Below, piece by piece: positions 32,742 through 41,224 of a stretch of 64,000 nt of DNA (the stretch's first letter is position 1; every line of letters begins with the position of its first letter). Source of the DNA: an uncultured Chitinophagaceae bacterium. GTDB lineage: Bacteria > Bacteroidota > Bacteroidia > Chitinophagales > Chitinophagaceae. The notes below the pieces were generated by a model that made no database searches, had not been told where the DNA came from, and saw only the letters and a program-made list of their open reading frames with translations. The position numbers and the translations under genes are program-made. The stretch lies in the NCBI GenBank assembly GCA_937958995.1, contig CALGAP010000007.1, forward strand, positions 124,001-188,000, read 5' to 3'.

Positions 32742-33737
32742 TTATTTCAGCGTATTCAACAATTGCTGCAATCTAATATCATAAGCGCACTTAAAATGCC
32801 CTTCGGGACATTCCTTCCTTCCGTGCAATCCGCAGGGACGGCAGTAGAGCGGCTCTTCCTTTTCAACAATAAAACTTTTGTCAGACAGAGGTCCAAATCC
32901 AAATGATGGCAGCGTAGAACAATATACCGCTGTTACCGGCGCATTCACGGCTGAAGCAAAATGCATGGGAGCAGAATCGTTCACATAATTCATGACCGCA
33001 TTTTTCATGAGTGCAGCCGACTGCAAAAAATTAAGCCGCCCGCAAAGCACTTCCACCTTCGGGTGATGGGAAGCATCCCGTATTTCCTCTGCCAGTAACT
33101 TATCACCGGGCGCGCCCAGCAGGTAGATGGTAAATTCCGGGGCGATGTGATTGATCAGTTCCACCCATTTATCTTTCGGATATTGCTTGGTAAACCAGAC
33201 TGATGCCGGTGAAATGGTAAGAAAGGGAGGTTTTACAAACGGCTCTACCGATCTTTCATCATCCGTTGTAGGATATAACCTGGGTTTTGCCACTATTGCG
33301 CCGGTAATATCTTTGATCAGTTCGTTATTTCTTTCTATTTCGTGAAGTGTCTTATCTCCTTCTGATATGATATGTTTTATTTTTCTGGTAAAAAGCCAGC
33401 TGAATGGGTTCTTATCAAAGCCGATTTTTTCTTTCGCGCCGGAAAAGCCCGTGAGCAGGCCGGTGGCCGCAAAGCGCTGCACATTGATGACCGTATCGTA
33501 TTTATTAGAGCGAATTTTCTTTAATATCCGCCACCAGTTGCCGTATTTATTTTTTTTCTTGTCCCATACCAACACTTCATTGATATGCGGGTGACCTTTC
33601 AACAAACCTTCATTTCCTTTTCTCACCAAAAAATCGATGGATGAACCGGGAAAATGTGCATGCAATTTTTCGACGATACCGGTGGCCAGCACCACATCGC
33701 CGATAAAAGCTGTTTGTATGATCAGGAACCTAGGCAT
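32742..33737 (-). CDS. GT9 family glycosyltransferase (heptosyltransferase-like)
   Basis: 331 residues. Opens with LIIQTAFIGDVVLATGIVEKLHAHFP, the GT9 start (first nucleotide-binding strand plus GD), FLVRKGNEGLLKGHPHINEVLVWD, and the C-terminal part LTISPASVWFTKQYPKDKWVELI and YVNDSAPMHFASAVNAPVTAVYCST (S-x-G-x-x-H-like donor site). Members transfer ADP-heptose or related sugars during LPS or lipooligosaccharide core synthesis at the inner membrane. The acceptor cannot be told. Its ATG overlaps the tsaC stop (TGATG), so the two are translationally coupled. Confidence 0.9.
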   Translation of the reverse strand: MPRFLIIQTAFIGDVVLATGIVEKLHAHFPGSSIDFLVRKGNEGLLKGHPHINEVLVWDKKKNKYGNWWRILKKIRSNKYDTVINVQRFAATGLLTGFSGAKEKIGFDKNPFSWLFTRKIKHIISEGDKTLHEIERNNELIKDITGAIVAKPRLYPTTDDERSVEPFVKPPFLTISPASVWFTKQYPKDKWVELINHIAPEFTIYLLGAPGDKLLAEEIRDASHHPKVEVLCGRLNFLQSAALMKNAVMNYVNDSAPMHFASAVNAPVTAVYCSTLPSFGFGPLSDKSFIVEKEEPLYCRPCGLHGRKECPEGHFKCAYDIRLQQLLNTLK

Positions 33738-34303
33738 CAGTGGCGCAATATCGTAATATTACCGTTATCCCACTTTATGACGGAGGAAGGATTTTGCGGA
33801 GTTTTATCATCCTGCCTGTAGCCAACAATATAATCGACACCTGCTTTGATGCCTTCATCTATATCATCGAATGAAGCGGGCGGGGGCTGGCCGGAAAAAT
33901 TTGCCGAAGTGGAAACAATTGGTCTCCTGAAACGTTTGATAAGGTGGCGGCAAAAATCGTCTTTCACTATTCGAATACCTATGGTTCCGTCGGCGCTTAC
34001 CAGGTTTTCGGCCAGTCCAACGGGGTCCTTATAAATTACGGTAGTGGGCTTTTGTACGGTTTTGAGATAATCAAATACCTGCAGATCGGGTTGTGCCACG
34101 TAGCGCAGCAAATCCCTTTCCGTAGCCAGCAACACGATCATGCTTTTAGTCTCGCTTCGTTTTTTTAAGGCGTAGATTTTTCTGACGGCCTCCGCGTTGG
34201 TAGCATCGCAGCCAATGCCCCAGATGGTATCGGTGGGATAGAGGATCAGTCCGCCATTGCGCAAGACAATAAGACAATTTTCAATGTCGTGGGTGTAGTC
34301 CAT
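33737..34303 (-). CDS. tsaC: L-threonylcarbamoyladenylate synthase (TsaC/Sua5/YciO)
   Basis: 188 residues from ATG 34303 (MDYTHDIENC); two extra N-terminal residues are possible. Makes threonylcarbamoyl-AMP for t6A modification at A37 of ANN-decoding tRNAs. Motifs: GLILYPTDTIWGIGCDATN (YPTDT), KKRSETKSMIVLLA (KxRxxxK), and PIVSTSANFSGQPPP. Only the core domain is present, as in TsaC or YciO, without the Sua5 extension. First gene of a two-gene unit with the GT9 gene, and divergent from dapD. Confidence 0.92.
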   Translation of the reverse strand: MDYTHDIENCLIVLRNGGLILYPTDTIWGIGCDATNAEAVRKIYALKKRSETKSMIVLLATERDLLRYVAQPDLQVFDYLKTVQKPTTVIYKDPVGLAENLVSADGTIGIRIVKDDFCRHLIKRFRRPIVSTSANFSGQPPPASFDDIDEGIKAGVDYIVGYRQDDKTPQNPSSVIKWDNGNITILRH

Positions 34304-34321
34304 GCGCAAATGTAACTGAAG

Positions 34322-34348
34322 TTGACACCCCTCAAATCCTTAAGTTTG
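34322..34348 (+). promoter_or_regulatory. Candidate sigma-ABfr promoter for dapD
   Basis: TTG (34322-34324), 16 bases, then TAAGTTTG (34341-34348), an exact TAnnTTTG match. The ATG of dapD is at 34364, so the leader would be about 10 nt. The -33 spacing is a little short. Confidence 0.5.
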
Positions 34349-34363
34349 CAAAAATTTTCTACG

Positions 34364-35176
34364 ATGGAATTGCAACAACTTATAGCTGAAGCCTGGAGTC
34401 AACGCGACTTATTGGGAGAAAACAAATATTCTGACGCCGTGCGTGCAGTTATTGAAGAAGTGGACAAAGGAAGGCTGAGGGTAGCCGGTCCTGTTGATGG
34501 AGGCTGGAAGACCAACGAATGGATTAAGCAAGCGATACTGATGTATTTTTCCATTCAGCCGATGCAGACCTGGAGTGTAGATCCTTTTGAGTGGTATGAT
34601 AAGATGCTGCTCAAAAACAATTACCAGGAGCTGGGCGTTCGCGCGGTACCGCACGCGGTGGCGCGCTATGGCGCTTATATTGCGAAGAACGTTATTCTGA
34701 TGCCCTCGTACGTGAATATCGGTGCTTACGTGGATGAGGGCACGATGGTTGACACCTGGGCTACAGTTGGTAGTTGCGCACAGATTGGTAAACACGTTCA
34801 CCTGAGTGGCGGCGTAGGCATCGGCGGAGTGCTGGAACCCCTGCAGGCCAGTCCGGTTATTATTGAAGATGGTTGTTTCATCGGCAGCCGCTGCATCGTA
34901 GTAGAAGGCGTGGTGGTAGAAAAAGAAGCCGTGCTGGGCGCCAACGTAGTGCTCACGCAAAGCACCAAAATTATTGATGTAAGCGGTCCCGAACCCAAAG
35001 AATACAAAGGCCGCGTGCCCGCCCGCAGCGTGGTGATACCCGGTACCTACACCAAAAAATTTCCCGCCGGCGAGTATGGTGTTGGCTGCGCCCTGATTAT
35101 CGGCCAGCGCAAAGCCAGCACGGATCTGAAGACGAGCCTGAATGATGCGCTGAGGGATTTTAACGTCAGCGTGTGA
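34364..35176 (+). CDS. dapD: Tetrahydrodipicolinate N-succinyltransferase
   Basis: 270 residues from ATG 34364. Succinylates tetrahydrodipicolinate, in the succinylase branch of lysine and meso-diaminopimelate synthesis, using succinyl-CoA. N-terminal helical domain (EVDKGRLRVAGPVDGGWKTNEW, split as RVAGPVDGGWKTNEWIK), then the left-handed beta helix of hexapeptide repeats from PSYVNIGAYVDEGTMVDTWATVGS to HLSGGVGIGGVLEP and the C-terminal RSVVIPGTYTKKF. Length and motifs are normal. The upstream in-frame TTG at 34322 would be inside the promoter. Confidence 0.96.
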   Translation: MELQQLIAEAWSQRDLLGENKYSDAVRAVIEEVDKGRLRVAGPVDGGWKTNEWIKQAILMYFSIQPMQTWSVDPFEWYDKMLLKNNYQELGVRAVPHAVARYGAYIAKNVILMPSYVNIGAYVDEGTMVDTWATVGSCAQIGKHVHLSGGVGIGGVLEPLQASPVIIEDGCFIGSRCIVVEGVVVEKEAVLGANVVLTQSTKIIDVSGPEPKEYKGRVPARSVVIPGTYTKKFPAGEYGVGCALIIGQRKASTDLKTSLNDALRDFNVSV

Positions 35177-35193
35177 AGCGTTTCGGGTTTCCC

Positions 35194-36126
35194 ATGAAAC
35201 CAACCACACCTCATACAGTTACCTGGGCCGGTTTTGCCATCACCTTCATAGGCTCGATATTATTTTCCACGAAGGCGATCATCGTTAAGGTAGCATTTGG
35301 CAATACAGAAATGGATGCGCTAAGCCTGCTGGCCCTGCGCATGTTGTTTTCATTACCGTTCTACCTGGGCGCAGCCTGGCTGGCATTTAACCGGAGCGAC
35401 GCGGCCAAGCTGACCGCGAAACAATGGGGCTGGATCATTTTCCTGGGACTGTTCGGTTATTATTTAAGCAGTCTCTTCGATTTCGTCGGGCTTCAATACG
35501 TCACTGCCGGATTGGAACGGCTGATACTTTTCCTCTACCCCACTTTCGCGGTGCTGATTAATGCACTATTGTTCGGGCAACCCGTGACGCGCATGCAGCG
35601 GATAGCGTTAATGCTTACCTATGTGGGCATTGCCATTGCTTATGTGGGAGAATTGCAGATTGATATTGACAATCCCAATTTCCTCTGGGGAAGCCTGCTG
35701 ATCTTTCTTTGCAGTGTCACCTTCTCGGTATATATCGTAGGCAGCGGGCGGATGATTCCCAAAGTGGGCGCCAACAAGTTTACGGCCTGGGCAATGATCG
35801 CTTCTACTTTTGGCGTGTTTTTGCACTATGCCATTGCGGGCAAAACCTCGCCGGGCAAGGTGATCACCGAATACTGGCACTATGGTCTATTACTGGCGGT
35901 GGTTGCCACCGTGCTGCCCTCCTTTTTGACCGCCCAGGGTATGAAGCGCATCGGTTCCAATAATGTGGCAATCATATCGGCGATAGGCCCGGTGTCAACC
36001 ATCATACAGGCCCATTATATATTGGGTGAACATATTTTTGCGGCGCAGATTGCCGGCACTTTGCTGGTGATAGCGGGTGTTTTATTAATTGGCTGGCAGA
36101 AAGGGGAAAATTTGAAAAATAAATAA
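35194..36126 (+). CDS. EamA/DMT family transporter
   Basis: 310 residues from ATG 35194. Ten hydrophobic segments in two five-helix EamA halves: FAITFIGSILFSTKAIIVKV in the first, and LLIFLCSVTFSVYIVGSGRM in the second. Conserved features include LSLLALRMLFSLPFYLGAAW and YVTAGLERLILFLYPTFAVLI. The family exports or imports small metabolites such as amino acids and nucleosides in the inner membrane; the substrate is unknown. It follows dapD by 17 bases on the same strand, so lysine-pathway-linked transport is possible but unproven. Confidence 0.92.
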   Translation: MKPTTPHTVTWAGFAITFIGSILFSTKAIIVKVAFGNTEMDALSLLALRMLFSLPFYLGAAWLAFNRSDAAKLTAKQWGWIIFLGLFGYYLSSLFDFVGLQYVTAGLERLILFLYPTFAVLINALLFGQPVTRMQRIALMLTYVGIAIAYVGELQIDIDNPNFLWGSLLIFLCSVTFSVYIVGSGRMIPKVGANKFTAWAMIASTFGVFLHYAIAGKTSPGKVITEYWHYGLLLAVVATVLPSFLTAQGMKRIGSNNVAIISAIGPVSTIIQAHYILGEHIFAAQIAGTLLVIAGVLLIGWQKGENLKNK

Positions 36127-36144
36127 TTATTTGCCCTATATTTG
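36111..36144 (+). promoter_or_regulatory. Promoter of the tRNA-Leu gene
   Basis: TTTG (36111-36114), 22 bases, then TATATTTG (36137-36144), an exact TAnnTTTG -7 box. Expected start near 36150, 17 bases before the tRNA 5' end. The -33 element is inside the last codons of the EamA gene. Confidence 0.55.
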
Positions 36145-36166
36145 CAGCCCCGAACACAAAAGCAAT

Positions 36167-36250
36167 GCCCAGGTGGCGAAATTGGTAGACGCACTGTGTT
36201 CAGGTCGCAGCGCCCGCAAGGGTGTGCTGGTTCGAATCCAGTCCTGGGCA
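36167..36250 (+). tRNA. tRNA-Leu (anticodon CAG)
   Basis: An 84-nt class II tRNA. The acceptor stem pairs GCCCAGG with CCTGGGC, and the D arm contains AATTGGTAGACGC. The anticodon stem CTGTG/CGCAG encloses loop TTCAGGT, giving anticodon CAG, which reads CUG leucine codons. A long variable arm (CGCCCGCAAGGGTG) and the T arm GCTGGTTCGAATCCAGT follow. The genome gives discriminator A then CCT, so the terminal CCA is not fully encoded and must be completed by Cca. Confidence 0.96.
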
Positions 36251-36529
36251 CCTTCATGGACAAGTCAGAATAATACGACTTGTCCATTTTTTATTGATAC
36301 CTTATTAATTCAAATCTTCCCGGCTGCGCCCTCTATACCTAATATAAAGGCAATCAGACCACAAGCTTTTTGAGATCAAACCGTTGGAGTAATCATTTTT
36401 ATTTTTTGGGAAAAGAAATGCATTTTTAGTTACTTTGTATTTCAAAGTGCTTTTTAAACCAAAATTATGATGGCTCCGGAAGCCAGGCCTCGCACCATAC
36501 ACCTTCCTGAAACATTTAACCACAACAAA

Positions 36530-37861
36530 ATGAAAACAAAAAGAAAGCTCAGATTATTTGTCGCCACGCTGTGCTGCCTGATGATGGTAAGCATCGGCTA
36601 TTCTCAAAATTTTGACAAGGCCAAACTCGACCTGTTATTTGACCGCCTGCTTGAAAAAAATAAAGGCATGGGCAGCATAGCGCTTGTCAAAAACGGGCAA
36701 ATCGTCTATACGCGCTCGTTTGGTTATGGGCAGATAACAGGTGAAATTAAAAAGCCGTTGACAGACGACTCAAGATTCCGGATCGCATCCATTACTAAAA
36801 CCTATACTGCCGTAATGATCTTTCAGTTGGTTGAAGAAGGAAAATTGAAACTGACCGACCATATTGATAAATTTTTCCCGCAGCTGCCCAATGCCAGCAA
36901 GATTACCATAGAACATATACTATATCACCGGAGCGGCATTCCTGAACTGGCTGCAGGCAATGGGTGGATGGCAGAGCCGAGAACGCGCGAAGAGATACTG
37001 GCAGTAATACAAAAAGGGCAACCATTGTTTGAACCAGGCAGTGAGCATTCATATAGCAATACCGGCTACATTTTGTTGGGATATATCCTCGAAAAAATTG
37101 ATGGCAAACCGTACAGTGAAATCCTGGCGCGCAGAATAACCGATAAAATTGGTTTGAAAAATACCTATGCGGGTACGGGCAAACCGGATGTTGATAAAAA
37201 CGAAAGTTTGTCATACGCCTATCTTGGCACATGGAGAGAAATGCCTGAAATGGATTTAAGCATCCCCGGCGGCGCTGGTGCTATCATCTCCACGCCAACA
37301 GATATGTGTATGTTCATTCATGCCTTGTTTGAAGGTAAGCTGATTTCGAAAGCCAATCTTGAACGCATGCAAACGATGCACGATGGAGAAGGTATGGGTA
37401 TGGAGTCTTTTTCTTTTTCAGGTCATACGCTATATGGTCATACAGGAGGCAGCAATGTTGCCGGATCCTGGCTGGCTTATGAACCGGGCGAAAAACTGGC
37501 CATGGCCTATTTGACTAATTCAAAAATTTACCCGGTGAAGGATATTGTAGCAGGCGTGTTTGACATATACTGGAATAAACCCTACGAAGTACCAACGTTC
37601 GCGGCCTATGAAGTGAGCGAGGAACTCCTGGATCAATACGTAGGCGTTTATGGAGCCGCAGACAGACCAGTAAAAATGACGATCAAAAAGACGGGCAAAA
37701 CCCTTTCGATCGTGAATGAGGGAAACTCTATCCCATTAGAAGCAACCGGGCCCAACCAGTTCACGCTCGGTCCGAGAGTAACCATTGAATTTGATGCGGC
37801 GAAAAAACAAATGACGATTAAACGTCCGCAAGGCGAGACGGTGTTTACAAAAGAAAATTGA
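36530..37861 (+). CDS. Serine hydrolase, class C beta-lactamase/penicillin-binding fold
   Basis: 443 residues from ATG 36530, which starts the signal peptide (MKTKRKLRLFVATLCCLMMVSIGYSQ); the upstream in-frame ATG at 36467 adds leader-like residues. Catalytic S87-I-T-K90 (SxxK), Y175-S-N177 (YxN), and H304-T-G (KTG-equivalent box). A C-terminal extension (residues about 360-443) forms a small beta domain often seen in exported esterase/peptidase members. Periplasmic; could be a D-Ala-D-Ala peptidase, esterase or beta-lactamase-like enzyme. A candidate promoter lies about 95 bases before it (TTTG 36405-36408, TACTTTG 36431-36437). Confidence 0.9.
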   Translation: MKTKRKLRLFVATLCCLMMVSIGYSQNFDKAKLDLLFDRLLEKNKGMGSIALVKNGQIVYTRSFGYGQITGEIKKPLTDDSRFRIASITKTYTAVMIFQLVEEGKLKLTDHIDKFFPQLPNASKITIEHILYHRSGIPELAAGNGWMAEPRTREEILAVIQKGQPLFEPGSEHSYSNTGYILLGYILEKIDGKPYSEILARRITDKIGLKNTYAGTGKPDVDKNESLSYAYLGTWREMPEMDLSIPGGAGAIISTPTDMCMFIHALFEGKLISKANLERMQTMHDGEGMGMESFSFSGHTLYGHTGGSNVAGSWLAYEPGEKLAMAYLTNSKIYPVKDIVAGVFDIYWNKPYEVPTFAAYEVSEELLDQYVGVYGAADRPVKMTIKKTGKTLSIVNEGNSIPLEATGPNQFTLGPRVTIEFDAAKKQMTIKRPQGETVFTKEN

Positions 37862-37932
37862 CATGATAAGTTTGGGTGTTGCCGCACTCCAACAATTTTC
37901 CGTAACTTAACAATACTTCAAAAACTTAAGTT

Positions 37933-38229
37933 ATGGACTACCAACTCGTCACCGGTGAGGCAGGTGTAGCTGAACCGCTCGTAGTCACTACTACCTTCAC
38001 CCATAACGATGTTTTTTACAAAGCTGCACTTGCTGAGACAATTTCATGGGAAGGGCAACCCATTGGCACCTATGACGTGCTGCTGCAGAGTGGCAGAGGC
38101 ACACAAAGGTTTACCCTCGTTAAGCTACGCGGGCAATGGAGAGCCGGCGATGAAATTGAGCAAATCGGCGTTGTGCAGCAAGGTGTGGTTGATGTGCTGG
38201 CTGAGGTTATCAGCAAGGTGCGCAGGTAG
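37933..38229 (+). CDS. Small hypothetical protein
   Basis: 98 residues, ATG preceded directly by a 10-base palindrome AACTTAAGTT (37923-37932). The protein is mostly beta (TTTFTHNDVFYKAALAETISW, YDVLLQSGRGTQRFTLVKL) with a C-terminal helix. No signal peptide and no family I recognise. Convergent with the YceI gene (67 bases). Being an intact frame with Bacteroidota-like codon use, it is probably a real gene. Confidence 0.6.
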   Translation: MDYQLVTGEAGVAEPLVVTTTFTHNDVFYKAALAETISWEGQPIGTYDVLLQSGRGTQRFTLVKLRGQWRAGDEIEQIGVVQQGVVDVLAEVISKVRR

Positions 38230-38296
38230 TGACTGTATAGAACTTTTTTCGAAACTTACCCGCACTAATGGCAACGGCGGTAGTCCATGAGTTTAC

Positions 38297-38860
38297 CTAC
38301 GCCGCGCAGGACAATTGAATGTTGGCGATAATTTTTACTGTTTCGCCCAATGCCAGTCCGCCAGATTCTGTGAGCGCGTTAAAAGTGAGGCCAAAATCTT
38401 TTCGGTTAATCACGCCGCTTACTTCAAAGCCTGCCTTGATGTTTCCGAAATGATCTTTCTCCATACCCCCGTATTCAACATCCAGCGTCACTTCTTTGGT
38501 AACGCCTTTCATGGTGAGGTCGCCCTTCAGCAGGAATTTGTCGCTGCCCGTTCTAATAAACGAAGTTGACCGGAAACTGATCACCGGGTATTGCTCGATT
38601 TCGAAGAAATCGCTGTTCTTCAGGTGGACGTCTCTCTGCTCCTGCCCGGTGTGAATGCTGTTGACATCGATTGTCAGACTGATCTGTGCGTTTTCGAATT
38701 CATCTCCCGTAGTGTGTACCAGGCCTTCGAATTTTGTGAATGAGCCCGTAACGGTAGATATTACCAGATGTTTAATCTTGAACAAGACCTCTGAATGCAG
38801 TGGGTCGATTGTCCATGTGGTGGTTCGCACATTTGCCTGGGTGTTCGTTAACTTTTCCAT
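38297..38860 (-). CDS. YceI family protein
   Basis: 187 residues from ATG 38860 (MEKLTNTQANVRTTTW); the longer frame to 38938 crosses the divergent control region. The YceI fold is clear: WTIDPLHSEVLFKIKHLVIS with KFEGLV, INTG-like DVNSIHTGQEQRDVHLKNSDFFEIEQYP, and the last strands ending FGLTFN. YceI proteins are small lipocalin-like barrels that bind isoprenoids; this one has no obvious signal peptide, so it may be cytosolic. Divergent from an HxlR regulator gene, which probably controls it. Confidence 0.92.
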   Translation of the reverse strand: MEKLTNTQANVRTTTWTIDPLHSEVLFKIKHLVISTVTGSFTKFEGLVHTTGDEFENAQISLTIDVNSIHTGQEQRDVHLKNSDFFEIEQYPVISFRSTSFIRTGSDKFLLKGDLTMKGVTKEVTLDVEYGGMEKDHFGNIKAGFEVSGVINRKDFGLTFNALTESGGLALGETVKIIANIQLSCAA

Positions 38861-38893
38861 CTTAAATTTGTTTGTAGTTGTGAAATGAGAGAT

Positions 38894-38901
38894 CAAAATT
38901 A
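38894..38901 (-). promoter_or_regulatory. -7 box TAATTTTG for the YceI gene
   Basis: Exact TAnnTTTG on the minus strand, 33 bases before the YceI ATG. No matching TTG at the ideal distance, so the -7 element only. Confidence 0.4.
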
Positions 38902-38927
38902 TCTCTGAATCGAACACCATTTGATAG

Positions 38928-38947
38928 TGCTTACCCAAACGTAAGCA
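38928..38947. promoter_or_regulatory. Inverted repeat TGCTTAC-N6-GTAAGCA (HxlR operator candidate)
   Basis: Perfect 7-base arms separated by CCAAAC, located between the divergent YceI and HxlR genes and overlapping the first ATG of the HxlR frame. Its layout resembles DUF24/HxlR-family operators (TACT/AGTA half-sites around a short spacer). Confidence 0.55.
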
Positions 38948-39372
38948 TGTTTCACACTCGTAACCATCATTTTATGTTTAAAGTAAAAGAGAATCCTGTC
39001 ACTTCAGAATCATGCCGCGATGCGCTTATTGCAATCCAGGATGCACTGTATGTATTGAATGGAAAATGGAAACTTCCCATTATCGTAGCGCTTAGTGAGG
39101 GCAAGAAAAGATTCGGCGAAATTCAAAAAGCTGTTAAAGGCATTGCGCCTAAAGTATTGTCAAGCGAACTGAAAGCGCTTGAACTGAATGGGTTTGTAAT
39201 CCGGCATGTTCACAACGAATTCCCGGTATTGGTTGAATACGAGCTCACCGAATACAGCAATACGTTGGAGAACGTTATCAAATCACTCAGTGAGTGGGGA
39301 AAACAGCATCGCGAGAAGATTAAGGCAGAATTGACAAACGGTAATGGCAATAGCAGTAGCGTTGCCGTTTAG
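38947..39372 (+). CDS. HxlR/DUF24 family transcriptional regulator
   Basis: 141 residues from ATG 38947; a second ATG at 38974 (MFKVKENPVTSES) gives 132 and is more like family N-termini, in which case the palindrome at 38928-38947 is in the leader. Winged-helix HxlR motifs: CRDALIAIQDALYVLNGKWKLPIIVAL (core written as LNGKWKLPIIVALSEGKKRF), GEIQKAVKGIAPKVLSSELK, LELNGFVIR and VEYELTEY. A cysteine in SCRDAL near the N-terminus is where redox-sensing HxlR members keep their reactive Cys, which suggests thiol/electrophile sensing (inference). Probable local control of the divergent YceI gene. Confidence 0.88.
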   Translation: MFHTRNHHFMFKVKENPVTSESCRDALIAIQDALYVLNGKWKLPIIVALSEGKKRFGEIQKAVKGIAPKVLSSELKALELNGFVIRHVHNEFPVLVEYELTEYSNTLENVIKSLSEWGKQHREKIKAELTNGNGNSSSVAV

Positions 39373-39385
39373 GTGTAAGGTTTCG

Positions 39386-39438
39386 TGTGTAGGGTTCTAC
39401 ACCCTACACCCTACACCCTACACCCTACACCCTACACC
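39386..39438. repeat. Tandem CTACACC heptamer array with inverted leader
   Basis: Six head-to-tail copies of CTACACC (39397-39438), preceded by GTGTAGGGT (39386-39395 region), which is the reverse complement of ACCCTACAC and could pair with it as a hairpin. It lies after the HxlR gene. A degenerate shorter version occurs at 52386-52412. Confidence 0.85.
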
Positions 39439-39618
39439 TGTCCCGCAACAATTTTAACATTCGCCCAACTATCCTTTATCATTTCCTTATCACCACTAAC
39501 CCGGCAATCGGGATAACTTCGTTTTCCCTTGACAACCTTCTACTGAAAGCACACCTGGCCAATCTGCGAAGAGAATTCACCGATCGTATTTATTGATTAT
39601 TAAAACAGGAGTAAGGAT

Positions 39619-40365
39619 ATGAGCAGGATTATGTTGTATTTGCGCAAAAGCCTTGTGCCTGTGCTGGGATTTATGGCTACCGCCATATTATTCACCGCCT
39701 GTCTGAAAAACGACGACGATGATTTTCACAAGATCCCCGCATCAGGACTGATGGCGGCCAACCTGGCGCCCGACCAGGAATCGATGGTCATTACGTTATC
39801 GGGCAACGTACTTACACAGCAGCCCCTGGGATATTCGAATTTCACAGGTGGTTACCGCAACGTGTATACTGGCACCCGCGAAGTGGCTGCTTACGACTAC
39901 CCGTCGAACCAGCCGCTGGCTACTGTAAATCATGAATTCAAAGACAGCACTTATTATTCACTGTTCGTAGTTGGTTTCGATGGTCATTATCGCAATGTAA
40001 TCGCCACCGACGATTTCGATAACCTGTCTGCCAGCAGCGGCAAAGCGTACGTACGTTATGTTAATGCTATTGTGGACACAGTGAATACAGCATTGGTTAG
40101 CGTTGCCCAAGGCGGCAGTACCGTGATCAACGACAATGCTGCGTTTGGCCAGGTAGGCGAGTTTACCGCTGTTGACCCCGGCGATATAAACATTGCGGTT
40201 AAACAAGGCGGCAATGTTGATGTGAACCGCACAATTACAGTGGAAGAAAAGAAAGTGTACACTATCCTGTTGCAGGGTGTACCCAGTGAGACCAGCGAAC
40301 CCAGGAAAGTACAGATCAAGTACATTACCAATGGCACACTCACCGATGAAGATGGAGATAAGTAA
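39619..40365 (+). CDS. DUF4397 domain lipoprotein
   Basis: 248 residues with a lipoprotein signal (lipobox LFTAC, Cys28) followed by an acidic spacer. The DUF4397 part shows SGLMAANLAPDQESMVITLSG and AYVRYVNAIVDTVNTALVSV, two related Ig-like beta modules with the conserved RxxNAxPD-type motif. Probably anchored in the outer membrane facing out or in the periplasm; function unknown. ATG at 39619 follows a purine-rich leader (AGGAGTAAGGAT). A terminator follows at 40399-40427. Confidence 0.85.
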   Translation: MSRIMLYLRKSLVPVLGFMATAILFTACLKNDDDDFHKIPASGLMAANLAPDQESMVITLSGNVLTQQPLGYSNFTGGYRNVYTGTREVAAYDYPSNQPLATVNHEFKDSTYYSLFVVGFDGHYRNVIATDDFDNLSASSGKAYVRYVNAIVDTVNTALVSVAQGGSTVINDNAAFGQVGEFTAVDPGDINIAVKQGGNVDVNRTITVEEKKVYTILLQGVPSETSEPRKVQIKYITNGTLTDEDGDK

Positions 40366-40398
40366 AGTTGAATAACCAGCAGTTTGCCATAACTGCAG

Positions 40399-40427
40399 GC
40401 AGCACTTTTCCAGTGCTGCTTTTTTTT
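40399..40427 (+). terminator. Rho-independent terminator after the DUF4397 gene
   Basis: GCAGCACT (40399-40406) pairs perfectly with AGTGCTGC (40412-40419), 5-base loop, followed by TTTTTTTT. Confidence 0.9.
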
Positions 40428-40522
40428 GCTTATCCGAAATACAAATAGTTAGCAACTTGCTGTCAGCGACGACCCAGATAAAAAGAGGCGACAACCGAAT
40501 ATTTTCGGTTTGCCGGTGAAAC

Positions 40523-41140
40523 TTAACCTGCTGCGGCCTGTTTTACGAATCTTAATTTACCGTCTTCATACCTGAAAGTCCAGAATACAGCATACTCACA
40601 ACCGGCAATGGCGTCTGTATCTCCCTCTTTTGATATGAACTCCTGGTTGGGATTGGTACCGAATTTGAGAGTCACGAGATTATTGTCAACGGCCAGAGAA
40701 TAATATTTCGTGCAAGGTTCTTCCTTGTCCTTGTATTCTTTCTTGATCTCACTATTGTGGGCCAGGCTGTCTATGGAAAGGTGACTGAACACATTACCGA
40801 TCTCGTCGAGATAGGTGAACTTTGCAATTTTATCGTAATGTTTCAGAAATAAGTCGCGCGTAAGTTTGTTGCCGGCCGCCACAAAATCCTGCTGAAACAA
40901 TGAATCATCAACATACAGATCCATTTGCGATTCTGTCAAAGGAAAACTGATCAGGTCGACAATATCCTCTTTTTGGCCCGCTTGAAGCGTAAGGCGCAGT
41001 TTATCGAGCGCTGCGGAGAGTGAAGGCTTGCCGGTGTTGCTTTGCGTGGTGTCGTTTTCAACTGCCTGTGTATCGCTATTACTGTCGTTACAGGAAAATA
41101 AAAAAGCGGCTAGAAGAAGGGCCAGGGCTACAGGTTTCAT
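40523..41140 (-). CDS. Hypothetical lipoprotein
   Basis: 205 residues with lipobox LFSC (Cys17) and an acidic Asn/Asp/Thr spacer (DSNSDTQAVENDTTQSNTG). The mature part is mixed alpha/beta, with LDKLRLTLQAGQKEDIVDLI and a beta region that ends FWTFRYEDGKLRFVKQAAAG; it resembles the NTF2-like/DUF4348-type small exported domains seen in Bacteroidota, but I cannot assign a family. Monocistronic and reading away from the signalling operon. Periplasmic or outer-membrane-anchored; function unknown. Confidence 0.75.
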   Translation of the reverse strand: MKPVALALLLAAFLFSCNDSNSDTQAVENDTTQSNTGKPSLSAALDKLRLTLQAGQKEDIVDLISFPLTESQMDLYVDDSLFQQDFVAAGNKLTRDLFLKHYDKIAKFTYLDEIGNVFSHLSIDSLAHNSEIKKEYKDKEEPCTKYYSLAVDNNLVTLKFGTNPNQEFISKEGDTDAIAGCEYAVFWTFRYEDGKLRFVKQAAAG

Positions 41141-41224
41141 CGATATTTTTATTTAAAAGCGCCGCCAAGATACATACAAAAAAGGCCGGATAGACATCCA
41201 GCCCCGTTTAAATCCAATATCCTA

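Noticed and set aside
36015..36287. Minus-strand frame across the EamA end and the tRNA
   Set aside because: Runs antisense through the tRNA-Leu gene and its promoter; the tRNA folds clearly.
39386..39438. CRISPR array
   Set aside because: The unit is a 7-base tandem repeat without spacers, and no cas genes are present.
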